Part shown: piece by piece, positions 13,992-22,770 of the stretch
Layout: each line of letters opens with the position of its first letter
Position numbering within the stretch: the first letter of the stretch is position 1
DNA from: Kineosporia corallincola
GTDB lineage: Bacteria; Actinomycetota; Actinomycetes; Actinomycetales; Kineosporiaceae
Assembly (NCBI RefSeq): GCF_018499875.1
Contig: NZ_JAHBAY010000006.1
Span: 372,001-436,000, forward strand
Reading direction: 5' to 3'
Length of the DNA stretch: 64,000 bases
Position numbers and translations under genes: made by a program
The notes under the pieces: model-generated
Seen by the model: only the letters and a program-made list of their open reading frames with translations
Told to the model about the DNA's origin: nothing
Databases searched by the model: none

Positions 13992-15622
13992 CCCTGCGCG
14001 GCGTCCTTCCGGGTGGTCGAGGAGCTCTGTTCGCCCTCGGGATCGGAGTCGTTCGTGGTCGGTTCGTTCACCGCCGCGTCCGTCGATGGGGTCTCCGTCG
14101 GGGAATCGGCAGCCGGGGTCACCGGGATGGGCTGGGACCCCTCGAAGAACCGCTCCATCCAGTCGCCGGCCTCTTCCGGGGCGGTGGCGGGAGCGGTCGA
14201 GACCACGGGCCGGGGTCGGCCGGCCGGGTCTCCTCCGAAGGGCCTGGTCTGGTCACGACGCCGCGAACGGCGTTGCGGCAGCTGGACGTCCGCACCGTCG
14301 ACCGGCTCGGCCGGGTCGGTGCCGACGGGGGTGTGCGGCTCGAACAGGCTGGCCGGTGGTGCCGGTGTCACCGGTGCCGTCGGCGCAGCCGGGGGTTCAA
14401 TGGTGGACGCCGGTGCGGGCGTGGGCGCGAACATCGAGTTCGGCGCGGGGTCGGGTGCGGGGTTCAGCACCGGGTTCGGCACCGGGCTCGACACCGGGCT
14501 CGGTGCCGGCTCGGGCGGGAGCACCGGGGCGGGCAGCGCCACGGTCTCGATCAGGCGGCTGGGCACCAGCACCACGGCGCGCACCCCGCCGTAGGGCGAC
14601 ATGCCCAGGTCGACGGTGAGCCCGTGCCGGCGGGCGAACCGGCCGACCACCGCGAAGCCGGTCTGTGGAATCTCGCCCACGTCACCGACATTCAGCAGGC
14701 GCCGGCCGGAGACGATCTCCCGGGCCTCGGCCAGCCGGTACTCGTCCAGACCGAAACCGCTGTCGTCGATCTCGATCACGGCGCCGCGCTGCACGCCGCG
14801 CACCGACACGGTGACCGGGGCCGAGGGCGCCGAGTACTCGGTGGCGTTGGCCAGCAGCTCGGCCACCAGGTGGATCAGCGGCTCGACCACCGACGGCACC
14901 GAGGCCACGGTCTGGTCGCCGGTGACCTGCACCCGGCTGAACGCGACGATGCGGCCGGAGGCGGCGCGGGCCACGTCGACCAGCGCCAGCGGTGCCGGCC
15001 ACTGCTGCCCCGGCCACTCGTCGCACAGCACCTTCACGCTCTGCGCGTGCCGGGCCTGCTGGGTGGCCGCGTGGTCGACCCGCATCGTGGTCTCGAGCAG
15101 GTCCGGGTCGCCCGGGTGCTTCTCGGCCAGGCCGCTCATCGCCTGCTGGATGCGGTGGGCCGAGGTCTGCACCCGGCTGGCCAGCTCGACCAGGGCCAGG
15201 CGCCGCGACTCCTCACGCTCCAGCATGGCCGTGCCGATCTGGCTCAGCATCTCCTCGAGCAGGGCGGCGGTCTCCGGGGCCAGGTCGTCCGGCCGGTCGG
15301 CGCCCGGGGTGCGGGTGCCGGCCAGGGCGGCGGGCAGCCGCACCTTCAGCATGTGCTCCAGCTCGCGCTGGAGATCGGCCACCCGGCGCCGTTCCCGGGC
15401 GGCCTCGGCCTCCGGCGCGGTCGGGTCCGGGCCGGCCGACAGCACCGGCGGGTTGCCGGTGCGCGACGCGGGCGGGTCGATCCGGGCCCAGCTGCCGCCC
15501 AGGTGCTGGGTGTCCGGCCAGGGGGCCGAACGGTGACGGGCCCAGGCGGCGGCACCGGCCACCAGGGCACCGACCAGCCAGGGAGACGGTGAACGACGAG
15601 GGGGCCGGGCTGCACTCGTCAA
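13988..15622 (-). CDS. cvnA: Conservon histidine-kinase-like membrane protein CvnA
   Basis: 544 residues starting at TTG 15622, with AAGGG 7 nt upstream. One N-terminal hydrophobic helix ('WLVGALVAGAAAWA') and no sizeable extracellular sensor are seen. A coiled helical part (about 75-190) leads to a HATPase domain with N-box 'ELLANATEYSAPSAPV', G1 'IDDSGFGLDEY' and G2-like 'GFAVVGRFARRHG'. The C-terminal third is Pro/Ala-rich and disordered. CvnA proteins head conservon operons and are thought to anchor the complex at the membrane. A palindrome lies about 55 nt upstream. Confidence 0.92.
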   Translation of the reverse strand: MTSAARPPRRSPSPWLVGALVAGAAAWARHRSAPWPDTQHLGGSWARIDPPASRTGNPPVLSAGPDPTAPEAEAARERRRVADLQRELEHMLKVRLPAALAGTRTPGADRPDDLAPETAALLEEMLSQIGTAMLEREESRRLALVELASRVQTSAHRIQQAMSGLAEKHPGDPDLLETTMRVDHAATQQARHAQSVKVLCDEWPGQQWPAPLALVDVARAASGRIVAFSRVQVTGDQTVASVPSVVEPLIHLVAELLANATEYSAPSAPVTVSVRGVQRGAVIEIDDSGFGLDEYRLAEAREIVSGRRLLNVGDVGEIPQTGFAVVGRFARRHGLTVDLGMSPYGGVRAVVLVPSRLIETVALPAPVLPPEPAPSPVSSPVPNPVLNPAPDPAPNSMFAPTPAPASTIEPPAAPTAPVTPAPPASLFEPHTPVGTDPAEPVDGADVQLPQRRSRRRDQTRPFGGDPAGRPRPVVSTAPATAPEEAGDWMERFFEGSQPIPVTPAADSPTETPSTDAAVNEPTTNDSDPEGEQSSSTTRKDAAQG

Positions 15623-15674
15623 TGGACACCCTTCGCGTCACGAGACGGTCAGATCAATAATTCAAACGGTCCGG

Positions 15675-15688
15675 GGGTATTAATACCC
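15675..15688. promoter_or_regulatory. Perfect 14-bp AT-centred palindrome between divergent genes
   Basis: GGGTATTAATACCC is an uninterrupted palindrome in very GC-rich surroundings. It lies 53 nt before the cvnA start and 60 nt before the heparinase-like gene. The position and symmetry suit a dimeric repressor or activator shared by both promoters. The binding protein is unknown. Confidence 0.5.
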
Positions 15689-15747
15689 GTATCGGACTAA
15701 TGGGCGAAAAACCTAGCACAAGTCCCTAAGGGCTCCCACAGAACACG

Positions 15748-17412
15748 ATGAACGAATTCACCGTCCCCGATGATTTTCTGGTGTCCTCCCGCCGGTGGCA
15801 GCCTGGTCGCATGCACCACGACAGCGCCTCCGCCGGCGACCGCGGGCGGCCGCACGCTCTGCCGGACCGCCGGGCGCTGGCCGCGGCCCTGCCCGAACCG
15901 GGCACATGGCAGCCCTTTCCGCGTCTCGACCGGAACCGGGCCGGACTGGACACGGCGGTCCGCGAGGCGGCGGACCGGCACCTCGCCACACCCTGGCCCA
16001 CCACCTCACCGACAACCGCACCGACAACTCCTCACCTGCTGGAACGACTCGCGGCCGCGACCCTGGCCGCCCACCTGACCGGCGAGCAGCGGTTTTTCGA
16101 CGACGTGGTGCACGGCGTCCGGGCGGTGTGCGACCGGAGCAGCCGGTGCCGGCCCGGCCCTCGCCGTCCATGCCCGGATCTGCTGTCCACCGAAACCGCA
16201 GCCCTGCTGGCCTGGGTGGATCATCTGCTCGGCGACCGGGTGCGGGAGCTGCGTGAACTGATCGCCGGGGAGGTGCGGCAACGGGTGCTGGAGCCGTACC
16301 GCTCCACCGGGCGGGCGGTTCACGCCGGTGTCGTGCCGGCCGCGCTCCAGCTGGCCGCGAGCCGGGAGCAACTGCTCGACGTGCTCGACCGGACCGTGCA
16401 CCACCTGGGCCACCTGCTCGGCCGGCCGCCCGGCGACGGGTTCCCGGCCGCCGCCGTGACCGAGACGCTGGAGTGGATCCGGCTGGCCACCGGCCTCGAC
16501 GGGTTCAGCCGTCCGGAACTCGTCGAGGTGGCGGAACGTCCGCCGGCCACACTGATGAGCCCGCACCAGTCCGTCGACATCATCGAAAAATCCGACCTGA
16601 CGCCACATTTGCTGTACCTTCTCGGCACCCGGCTGGAGCTCCCCGAGGTGCGCCGGCACGCCCTCGCCCTACGGGAACCGCACCCCCTGCCCGCCGCGAC
16701 CTCGCTCGGTCGCACCCTGCTCGACCTCGCAGACCCGGCCTGGAGCCGCGATATCGCCCAGGATCAGCCGGGTTTCCCCTACCCGGCGCGGACCTGGCTG
16801 CCGGGTTCCGAGGTGCTGACCGTGCGGCGTCTGCCCGGCGGAACCGAGGGGGTGTTCCTGGCGGTGCGGGGAGGGCACAACGGCGGGCAGCCTTCCCGGG
16901 GCGACGTGGGCACGGTGGTGATTGGCTGGGACGGTGAGCCTTTGGTGATCGGCGCGGCCCACCACAACGTGCCGGTGGTGAACGGTCACCACCAGGCAGC
17001 GGGCCGGCGGCACCGGGCCGTGGACGTCTCCTGCGACATCGGCCGGCACGGCGCCGGGCTCACGCTCGACCTGGCCCCCGCCTACCCGGACGAGGCCGGG
17101 GTGCGCAGTCTGCGCCGCCGGGTGCTGCTCGACCGGGCTCCGGGCTGGGTGGTGCTGCGCGACCGCTGGGACCTGACCGCTCCGGCGTCCCTGCACTGGC
17201 CCTTCATGCTGCGGCACGAGCCCCGGCCGGTGGCCCCGGGTGAGCTGGAACTGGTTCATGGCGTCGTCCTCGCGTTTCCCGAAGGGCTGAGCGTGGAGGT
17301 GAGCGAGGTGCGGCCGGCCGGGCACGGCGCACCGCTGTTCCGCCTCGACCTGGGCCACCCGGAACCGGGGACGACGGGGGTGGTCACGTTCACCGTGCGC
17401 CTGCGGTTCTGA
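15748..17412 (+). CDS. Heparinase II/III-like protein
   Basis: 554 residues. The N-terminal half is alpha-helical like the toroid of heparinase II/III and alginate-lyase families; the C-terminal half carries the beta-sandwich motif 'HNGGQPSRGDVGTVVIGWDG' followed by 'HHNVPVVNGHHQAAG', typical of heparinase II/III family proteins. No signal peptide is evident, so it would act inside the cell on imported oligosaccharides, or be a non-catalytic relative. The start is uncertain: ATG 15748 has a distant AAGGG; ATG 15811 would drop 21 residues. It is transcribed away from the conservon. Confidence 0.72.
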   Translation: MNEFTVPDDFLVSSRRWQPGRMHHDSASAGDRGRPHALPDRRALAAALPEPGTWQPFPRLDRNRAGLDTAVREAADRHLATPWPTTSPTTAPTTPHLLERLAAATLAAHLTGEQRFFDDVVHGVRAVCDRSSRCRPGPRRPCPDLLSTETAALLAWVDHLLGDRVRELRELIAGEVRQRVLEPYRSTGRAVHAGVVPAALQLAASREQLLDVLDRTVHHLGHLLGRPPGDGFPAAAVTETLEWIRLATGLDGFSRPELVEVAERPPATLMSPHQSVDIIEKSDLTPHLLYLLGTRLELPEVRRHALALREPHPLPAATSLGRTLLDLADPAWSRDIAQDQPGFPYPARTWLPGSEVLTVRRLPGGTEGVFLAVRGGHNGGQPSRGDVGTVVIGWDGEPLVIGAAHHNVPVVNGHHQAAGRRHRAVDVSCDIGRHGAGLTLDLAPAYPDEAGVRSLRRRVLLDRAPGWVVLRDRWDLTAPASLHWPFMLRHEPRPVAPGELELVHGVVLAFPEGLSVEVSEVRPAGHGAPLFRLDLGHPEPGTTGVVTFTVRLRF

Positions 17413-17455
17413 TCCGGGACAGGTGCTGCGGCAGGCCGTGTTCTAGGCTGGCCGG

Positions 17456-17830
17456 ATGGATGCGGCAGAGGTGAGGCTGGACGTCTGGATCTGGTCGGTT
17501 CGCCTGTTCAAGTCCAGATCGGTGGCGTCGAGCGCCTGCCGGGGCGGGCACGTGGCGGTCAACGGGGCCAAGGCCAAACCGTCCACCACGGTGCGGGTGG
17601 GCGACCGGATCGAGGCCCTCACCACGGGCGGTGAGCGGATCGCGGTGGTGCGCCGGCTGATCCAGAAGCGGGTGGGCGCGGCCGTGGCCGTCACCTGCTA
17701 CGAAGACCTCACCCCGGCACCTCCACCGAAGGAGGAGATCGTCCAGGTCGCCGTGCGTGACCGGGGCGCGGGCCGCCCGACCAAGCGGGACCGGCGTCAG
17801 CTGGACCGGCTCCGTCCCCCCGCCTGGTAG
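17456..17830 (+). CDS. S4-domain RNA-binding protein (Hsp15-like)
   Basis: 124 residues. An N-terminal S4 fold ('[20 protein letters not shown]', '[20 protein letters not shown]') and a basic C-terminal tail ('[14 protein letters not shown]') match the ribosome-associated heat-shock protein 15 family. Such proteins bind the 50S subunit carrying stalled peptidyl-tRNA. It starts 43 nt after the heparinase-like gene but need not be functionally linked. Confidence 0.9.
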   Translation: MDAAEVRLDVWIWSVRLFKSRSVASSACRGGHVAVNGAKAKPSTTVRVGDRIEALTTGGERIAVVRRLIQKRVGAAVAVTCYEDLTPAPPPKEEIVQVAVRDRGAGRPTKRDRRQLDRLRPPAW

Positions 17831-17880
17831 CTGCACACTCAACATTCCGCCCGGTGAGCCGACGTCAGAGAGGTCTGCTC

Positions 17881-19500
17881 ATGGGAGGAACAGTGCTCGG
17901 TCAGCTCCGCAGGTTCCGCATCGGGACCCGCCTCGCGGTGGCGTTCGCCGTGGTCACGATCATGCTCGCGGCCGCCACCGGCGCCGCGCTGGTGGGCATG
18001 CAGAAGCAGAGAGCCTCGGCCGACCAGGTCGAGAGCCTCAGTAAGCTGGTCAACGCCGTCGACAAGGTCAGCTTCTACAACGCCGACATCTCCGGCTGGC
18101 AGGTTGCCTACGCCTGGGACACCCGTCGGCCCAGTGTGAAGGATCCGTTGTCGGAGGACTCTGCCAACCGGGCCGGTTTCTTGGCGGACAAGGCCAAGCT
18201 GCTGGCCTACCTGGAGAGCTTCCCGGTGTCGTCGATGAGCGCATCGGAGAAGGAGACGTTCGCCGGCATCAAGGAGAACTGGACCACCTACTTCGCCTCC
18301 GACGACACGGCCTACGCCCTGTTCAAGGCGGGGCGGTTAAACGCCGGGGACGACGAGATCCTGAATGTCGGCTACACCTCGTACAACAAGCTGCTGGAGC
18401 AGACCGCCGCCATCACCACGTCGGTCAACCAGCGCCTGGACGACGAGAGAGCCGACGCCACGCACGACGCCGACCTGGTGCGCACCCTGGTGGCGAGCAC
18501 CCTGCTGATCTCCGTGGTGCTGGCCGGGCTGCTGGCCTGGACGGTCACCCGCAGCATCACCTCGCCGCTGAGCCGCACCGTGGACGCCCTGCGCCGGGTC
18601 GCGTCCGGCGACCTGACCAGCACGCCGGTGCCCTCCGGCAAGGACGAGGTGACGACGGCGGACGCCGCACTGGCCGAGGCGGTGGAGAACACCCGCGGCG
18701 CGGTGCTCGCCCTGACCCAGGGCTCCGCCACGCTCACCTCACTGTCGGCCGACCTGAACCAGACCGCGGCCAAGCTGACCGCCAGCAACACCGAGAGCGC
18801 GCAGCAGGCCGCCCGGGTGGCCGACGCGGCCGACGACATCTCCACCAGCGTGCAGACCGTCGCGGCGGGCAGCCAGGAGATGGGGCAGTCGATTCAGGAG
18901 ATCGCGACCAACGCCACCGAGGCCGCCCGGGTGGCCGGCCAGGCCGTGAGCAGCGCGGAGGCCACCAGCCAGGTGGTCGGCCGGCTGGGCGAGGCGTCCG
19001 CCGAGATCGCCACGGTGGTGCAGGCGATCACCCAGATCGCCGAGCAGACGAACCTGCTGGCGCTGAACGCGACGATCGAGGCGGCCCGGGCCGGGGAGTC
19101 GGGCAAGGGCTTCGCGGTGGTCGCCGACGAGGTCAAGCAACTGGCGCAGGAGACCGCACGGGCCACCGAGGACATCGTGGCCAAGGTGCAGGCGATCCAG
19201 TCCGACACCAGCGCGGCGGTCTCGGCGATCAGCGAGATCTCCGAGGTCATCGACCAGATCAGCACTTTCCAGAACACCATCGCCGCGGCGGTCGAGGAGC
19301 AGACGGCGGTGACGGCGGAGATGGCGCGCAACGTGTCCGGGGTGGCCGACGGCTCGGGCGAGATCGCCGCGAACGTGTCGGTGGTGGCCCGGGCGACCGA
19401 GCAGACCTCCAGCCAGCTGGCCGAGGTGGGTGCGGCGGCGGCCTCGCTGGACGCGTCGTCGCAGGAGCTCCAGGACGTGGTGCGGCGCTTCCGGATCTGA
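17881..19500 (+). CDS. Methyl-accepting chemotaxis protein
   Basis: Start at ATG 17881 with GAGG 7 nt upstream; 539 residues. It has two membrane helices ('[20 protein letters not shown]' and '[20 protein letters not shown]') flanking a four-helix-bundle sensor of about 160 residues, then HAMP and a long coiled coil. The hairpin tip '[19 protein letters not shown]' with '[15 protein letters not shown]' is the conserved signalling region that binds CheW/CheA. The ligand is unknown. No other chemotaxis or flagellar genes are in the window, so the receptor is an orphan here. Confidence 0.95.
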   Translation: MGGTVLGQLRRFRIGTRLAVAFAVVTIMLAAATGAALVGMQKQRASADQVESLSKLVNAVDKVSFYNADISGWQVAYAWDTRRPSVKDPLSEDSANRAGFLADKAKLLAYLESFPVSSMSASEKETFAGIKENWTTYFASDDTAYALFKAGRLNAGDDEILNVGYTSYNKLLEQTAAITTSVNQRLDDERADATHDADLVRTLVASTLLISVVLAGLLAWTVTRSITSPLSRTVDALRRVASGDLTSTPVPSGKDEVTTADAALAEAVENTRGAVLALTQGSATLTSLSADLNQTAAKLTASNTESAQQAARVADAADDISTSVQTVAAGSQEMGQSIQEIATNATEAARVAGQAVSSAEATSQVVGRLGEASAEIATVVQAITQIAEQTNLLALNATIEAARAGESGKGFAVVADEVKQLAQETARATEDIVAKVQAIQSDTSAAVSAISEISEVIDQISTFQNTIAAAVEEQTAVTAEMARNVSGVADGSGEIAANVSVVARATEQTSSQLAEVGAAAASLDASSQELQDVVRRFRI

Positions 19501-19673
19501 GGCACCGGCCGGCCGGGGTTGGGGACAGTGCAGGTGTCCGCTTCTCACCAATTGTCCGGAAGCCTTTCCCGGGGGCTTACTGGAAGCAAGCCACCCGCCC
19601 CCGGCACCGGACGGATGCCGGACGCCCTGCGGGTGAGGGAGGGGCGCCGACCGGGCAGCGGCGCGTGGCGGGT

Positions 19674-19709
19674 GCGCGGTCCCTGGCTTGACGGGGGCAG
19701 GGACCGCGC
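19674..19709. terminator. Hairpin terminator between convergent genes
   Basis: A 12-bp perfect stem, GCGCGGTCCCTG (19674-19685) and CAGGGACCGCGC (19698-19709), lies between the chemoreceptor and LacI-regulator stops. It has no long T-run, as is common in high-GC genomes. The stretch 19501-19673 before it holds nothing I can support. Confidence 0.75.
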
Positions 19710-19725
19710 CCCTTAATCCCGGCCC

Positions 19726-20829
19726 TCAGTGACGCGGCGGGGCGGTGCTCTCGCGCACCACCAGCTCCGGGGCGATCACCACCCGGCCGTGGTCTGCGTC
19801 GCCGCTGCCGATCTGGGCCAGCAGGGCCTTCAGGCTGCGGCGCCCGACCTCTTCGAACGGCTGGCGCACGGTGGTCAGCGGCGGGCTGAAGTAGCCGGCC
19901 TCGGGGATGTCGTCGAAACCCACCACGCTGATGTCGCCGGGCAGGTCGCGGCCGTTCTCACGTAGGGCGCGCAGCACGCCGACGGCCATCGAGTCGTTGG
20001 CCACGAACACCGCGGAGACGTCGGGCATGCGGCTCAGGATCTGGCCCGCGTCGTAACCGGTGGACGCACTCCAGTCACCGTGGAGCAGTGGGGGGACGTC
20101 GACACCCGCCTCGCGCAGAGCCGTGGTCCAGCCGGTGATCCGGTCCTGCGCCTCGTACCAGTGGGTGGGACCGGCGACGTGCCAGACCGTGGCGTGGCCG
20201 AGGCCGAGCAGGTGCTCGGTGGCCAGACGGGCCCCGGCGCTCTGGTCGACGGCGATCACCGGCATGCCGTGGCCGACCGAGCTCTCGATGGCGACCAGGG
20301 GCAGGTGACGGGCCATCGACTCCAGCGACTCGCCGACCGAGGTGAGCGGGGCGACCACGATGATGCCCTCGACGCCCTGGTGTTCCAGGCGGTTGACGGC
20401 CCGCTCGACCGAACCACCTTCTCCGCCGCCGACATTCGCGACGGTGAGGATGTAACCCTCTTCGCGGGCGGCCGACTCGACGCCGTAGAGCATGGACATC
20501 GGCCCGTAGAGGGCGCCGCCGATGGTGACCAGGCCGAGCACCTTGGAACGGCCGGTGACGAGGGTGCGGGCCGCCGAGTTGGGGCGGTAACCGAGTTCTT
20601 CGATGGCGGCGAGGACGACGGCACGGGTGCGGGAGCTCACGCCGTCGCTCCCGTTCAGGACCCGGGAGACGGTCTGGTGCGACACCCCTGCGAGCCTGGC
20701 CACATCGTGCATCCCGGGACGTTTGCGGTGGCCCGCGTTGCTCGCGTTGCCACCGGAACTGCCGCCCGGATTGCCGGAATTCCCTGGATCGCCGCCGGCC
20801 TGGGCCGCCGCCCGGGACGGGGGTGTCAT
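19726..20829 (-). CDS. LacI-family regulator of the arabinose locus
   Basis: Start at ATG 20829 (AGGA 8 nt upstream), giving 367 residues; an upstream frame to 20898 is not needed. A Gly/Asn/Ser-rich N-terminal tail of about 40 residues precedes the LacI helix-turn-helix ('MHDVARLAGVSHQTVSRVLN', hinge 'YRPNSAARTL'), followed by a periplasmic-binding-like sugar sensor ('GLVTIGG', 'FVANDSMAVGVL', 'VVGFDDIPEAGYF'). It lies just downstream of a sugar ABC transporter and arabinose genes. It probably represses them until arabinose or a related sugar binds. LacI-type palindromes at 28118 and 28285 are candidate sites. Confidence 0.92.
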   Translation of the reverse strand: MTPPSRAAAQAGGDPGNSGNPGGSSGGNASNAGHRKRPGMHDVARLAGVSHQTVSRVLNGSDGVSSRTRAVVLAAIEELGYRPNSAARTLVTGRSKVLGLVTIGGALYGPMSMLYGVESAAREEGYILTVANVGGGEGGSVERAVNRLEHQGVEGIIVVAPLTSVGESLESMARHLPLVAIESSVGHGMPVIAVDQSAGARLATEHLLGLGHATVWHVAGPTHWYEAQDRITGWTTALREAGVDVPPLLHGDWSASTGYDAGQILSRMPDVSAVFVANDSMAVGVLRALRENGRDLPGDISVVGFDDIPEAGYFSPPLTTVRQPFEEVGRRSLKALLAQIGSGDADHGRVVIAPELVVRESTAPPRH

Positions 20830-20883
20830 GAAACTGATCCTAACGTCGCAGGATTCACGCGCGGGGTCGGTCGTGCTGACGAG

Positions 20884-20920
20884 CCCTGGCACGGGCACTG
20901 CATTCGTGCCCGTGCCAGGG
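20884..20920. terminator. Strong hairpin between the ABC operon and the regulator gene
   Basis: A perfect 15-bp stem, CCCTGGCACGGGCAC (20884-20898) with its complement (20906-20920) and a 7-nt loop. GTTTTC follows on the + strand. It lies after the permease stop and before the LacI start, so it would end the arabinose operon or reduce read-through into the regulator. Confidence 0.75.
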
Positions 20921-20958
20921 GTTTTCGATCACATTCGGGGCATTGACGCCGGAATGTC

Positions 20959-22767
20959 TCAGCGGCCGCCGGCACCCGCGCGACGCTTGGTCCACACGTC
21001 GAACGCCACCGCGAGCAGCAGCACCAGACCCTTGACCAGCATCACCTGCTCGCTCGGGGCTCCGAGCAGCGACATGCCGTTGTTGATGACCGCCATGATC
21101 AGACCGCCGGTGATGGCACCGACGACCTTGCCGACGCCACCCTGCACGGCCGCACCACCGATGAAGGCGGCGGCGATCGCGTCCAGCTCGAAGCTGTTAC
21201 CGGCGGTCGGGCCGGCCAGGTTCAGCCGGCCGGCGAAGATGATGCCCGCCACGGCGGACAGCACACCCATGTTCACGAACAGCCAGAAGGTGACCTGCTT
21301 GACCTTCACGCCGGAGAGCATGGCGGCGTTGACGTTGCCACCGATGGCGTAGATGTGACGGCCGAACACGGCGCGGTTGGTGATCAGCGTGTAGATCACG
21401 ACCAGCGCGCCGAGCAGCAGCAGCACCCAGGGCAGGTTCTTGAACCGGGCCAGCTGCACGATGACGAACATCAGCACCACGGACGGCGCGATGACCTTCA
21501 GCAGGAACAGGCTGATCGGCTCGACGGCCTGGCCGAAGCCGGCCCGGGCCGAGCGGGCTCGCCACTGCGTCCAGATGATCGCGACCACGAGGGCCAGACC
21601 CACGAGCAGGGTGACCAGGTCGGCGCCGCCGAGGGCGCCGAGGGCCACGTTGCCGAGCCAGCCGGGGGTGAAGCCGTTGGCCATCGAGCGCACCGTGTCG
21701 GGGAACGGGCCGATGCCCTGGTTACCCAGGATCATCATCGTCGCGGCACGGAACAGGAGCATGCCGGCCAGAGTGACGATGAAGGCCGGGATGCCGAAGT
21801 AGGCCACCCAGTAGCCCTGCCAGGCACCGATCAGCGCACCCATGACCAGGGTGAGCGGGATCGCGATCGCCCAGTGGACGTCGTGATTCACCATCAGGAC
21901 GGCCGCGAAGGCACCGGTCGCCGCGAGTACCGATCCCACCGACAGGTCGATGTGACCCGCGATGATGATCAGGATCATGCCGATCGCCAGAATCAGGATG
22001 TAGCTGTTCTGGATGATGACGTTCGACAGGTTCTGCGGCTGGAGCAGACGGAAGTCCGTCAGCACCGCGAACAGCAGCACGATCGCCGCGAAGGCGATGT
22101 AGATGCCGTTCTCGCGCAGGTTGCCCACGCTGAACGAGAAGCGGCTCTTCGGCTTCTCGGTCGTCTTGGTGGCGCCGGCCGGGGCCGGGGCGGTGCCCTC
22201 CGCGACCTTCGCCGCGTTCTCCGCCTTGACGTCCGCGACGGCGGGCTCGGCGACCGTGGTCGCGACGACCTCGGTCTCGGCAGCCTTGGTCTCGGCAGCC
22301 TTGGTCTCGGCCGTCTCGGTCTCGGCAGCCTCGGTCTCGGCAGCCTCGGTCTCGGCAGCCTCGGTCTCGGCAGCCTTGGTCTCGGCAGCCTTGGTCTCGG
22401 TGACCTCGGCCGCCGGGGTCTCGACCGCGGGGGTCTCGACCGCGGCAGCCTCGACCTTGGCCTCGTCCGCCGTGGTTCCCTCGGTCTTCGGGGCGTCCTG
22501 CGCCTTGGTCTCCTCGACCGCGGCGGTCTCCTCGACCTTGGCAGGCTCCTCGACCTTGGCGGGCTCCTCGGTCTTGGCCACCTCGGCGTCCTCGGTCACC
22601 GCAGCGTCCTTGGCCACCGCAGCGTCCTTGGCCACCGCAGCGTCCTCGGTCACCTCGGCGTCCTTGGTCACCTCGGCGTCCTTGGTCGTCCCGGTCGCCG
22701 AGTCCTTCGGCTCCTGAGGCTCTTTCGTCTCGATGTCAGGCTTCGAGGAGGAATCGGTCGTCGCCAT
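20959..22767 (-). CDS. Sugar ABC transporter permease (GguB/MmsB-like) with a long repetitive N-terminal extension
   Basis: 602 residues, against roughly 390-400 for the family. Residues 1 to about 205 are a low-complexity Ala/Glu/Thr/Lys/Val region with no membrane helices, made of two repeat types: K/E-D-A-x-V-x (about 30-65) and A-A-E-T-K/E (about 126-165). The permease core begins near 215 ('GIYIAFAAIVLLFAVLTDF') with many membrane helices and the family motif 'IAGHIDLSVGSVLA'. It forms the channel of a ChvE-GguAB-type monosaccharide importer. It follows the ATPase gene by 3 nt. The extension is presumably cytoplasmic and disordered. Confidence 0.93.
   Translation of the reverse strand: MATTDSSSKPDIETKEPQEPKDSATGTTKDAEVTKDAEVTEDAAVAKDAAVAKDAAVTEDAEVAKTEEPAKVEEPAKVEETAAVEETKAQDAPKTEGTTADEAKVEAAAVETPAVETPAAEVTETKAAETKAAETEAAETEAAETEAAETETAETKAAETKAAETEVVATTVAEPAVADVKAENAAKVAEGTAPAPAGATKTTEKPKSRFSFSVGNLRENGIYIAFAAIVLLFAVLTDFRLLQPQNLSNVIIQNSYILILAIGMILIIIAGHIDLSVGSVLAATGAFAAVLMVNHDVHWAIAIPLTLVMGALIGAWQGYWVAYFGIPAFIVTLAGMLLFRAATMMILGNQGIGPFPDTVRSMANGFTPGWLGNVALGALGGADLVTLLVGLALVVAIIWTQWRARSARAGFGQAVEPISLFLLKVIAPSVVLMFVIVQLARFKNLPWVLLLLGALVVIYTLITNRAVFGRHIYAIGGNVNAAMLSGVKVKQVTFWLFVNMGVLSAVAGIIFAGRLNLAGPTAGNSFELDAIAAAFIGGAAVQGGVGKVVGAITGGLIMAVINNGMSLLGAPSEQVMLVKGLVLLLAVAFDVWTKRRAGAGGR
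22273..22392. repeat. 15-bp coding repeat (Ala-Ala-Glu-Thr-Lys/Glu)
   Basis: About eight copies of a 15-bp unit within the permease's N-terminal extension. The copies are near-identical in DNA, with Lys/Glu alternation at one codon, so slippage is likely. Confidence 0.8.
22573..22680. repeat. 18-bp coding repeat (Lys/Glu-Asp-Ala-x-Val-x)
   Basis: About six copies of an 18-bp unit close to the permease N-terminus. The unit differs from the 15-bp repeat downstream, so two separate expansions built the same extension. Confidence 0.78.
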
Positions 22768-22770
22768 GGT

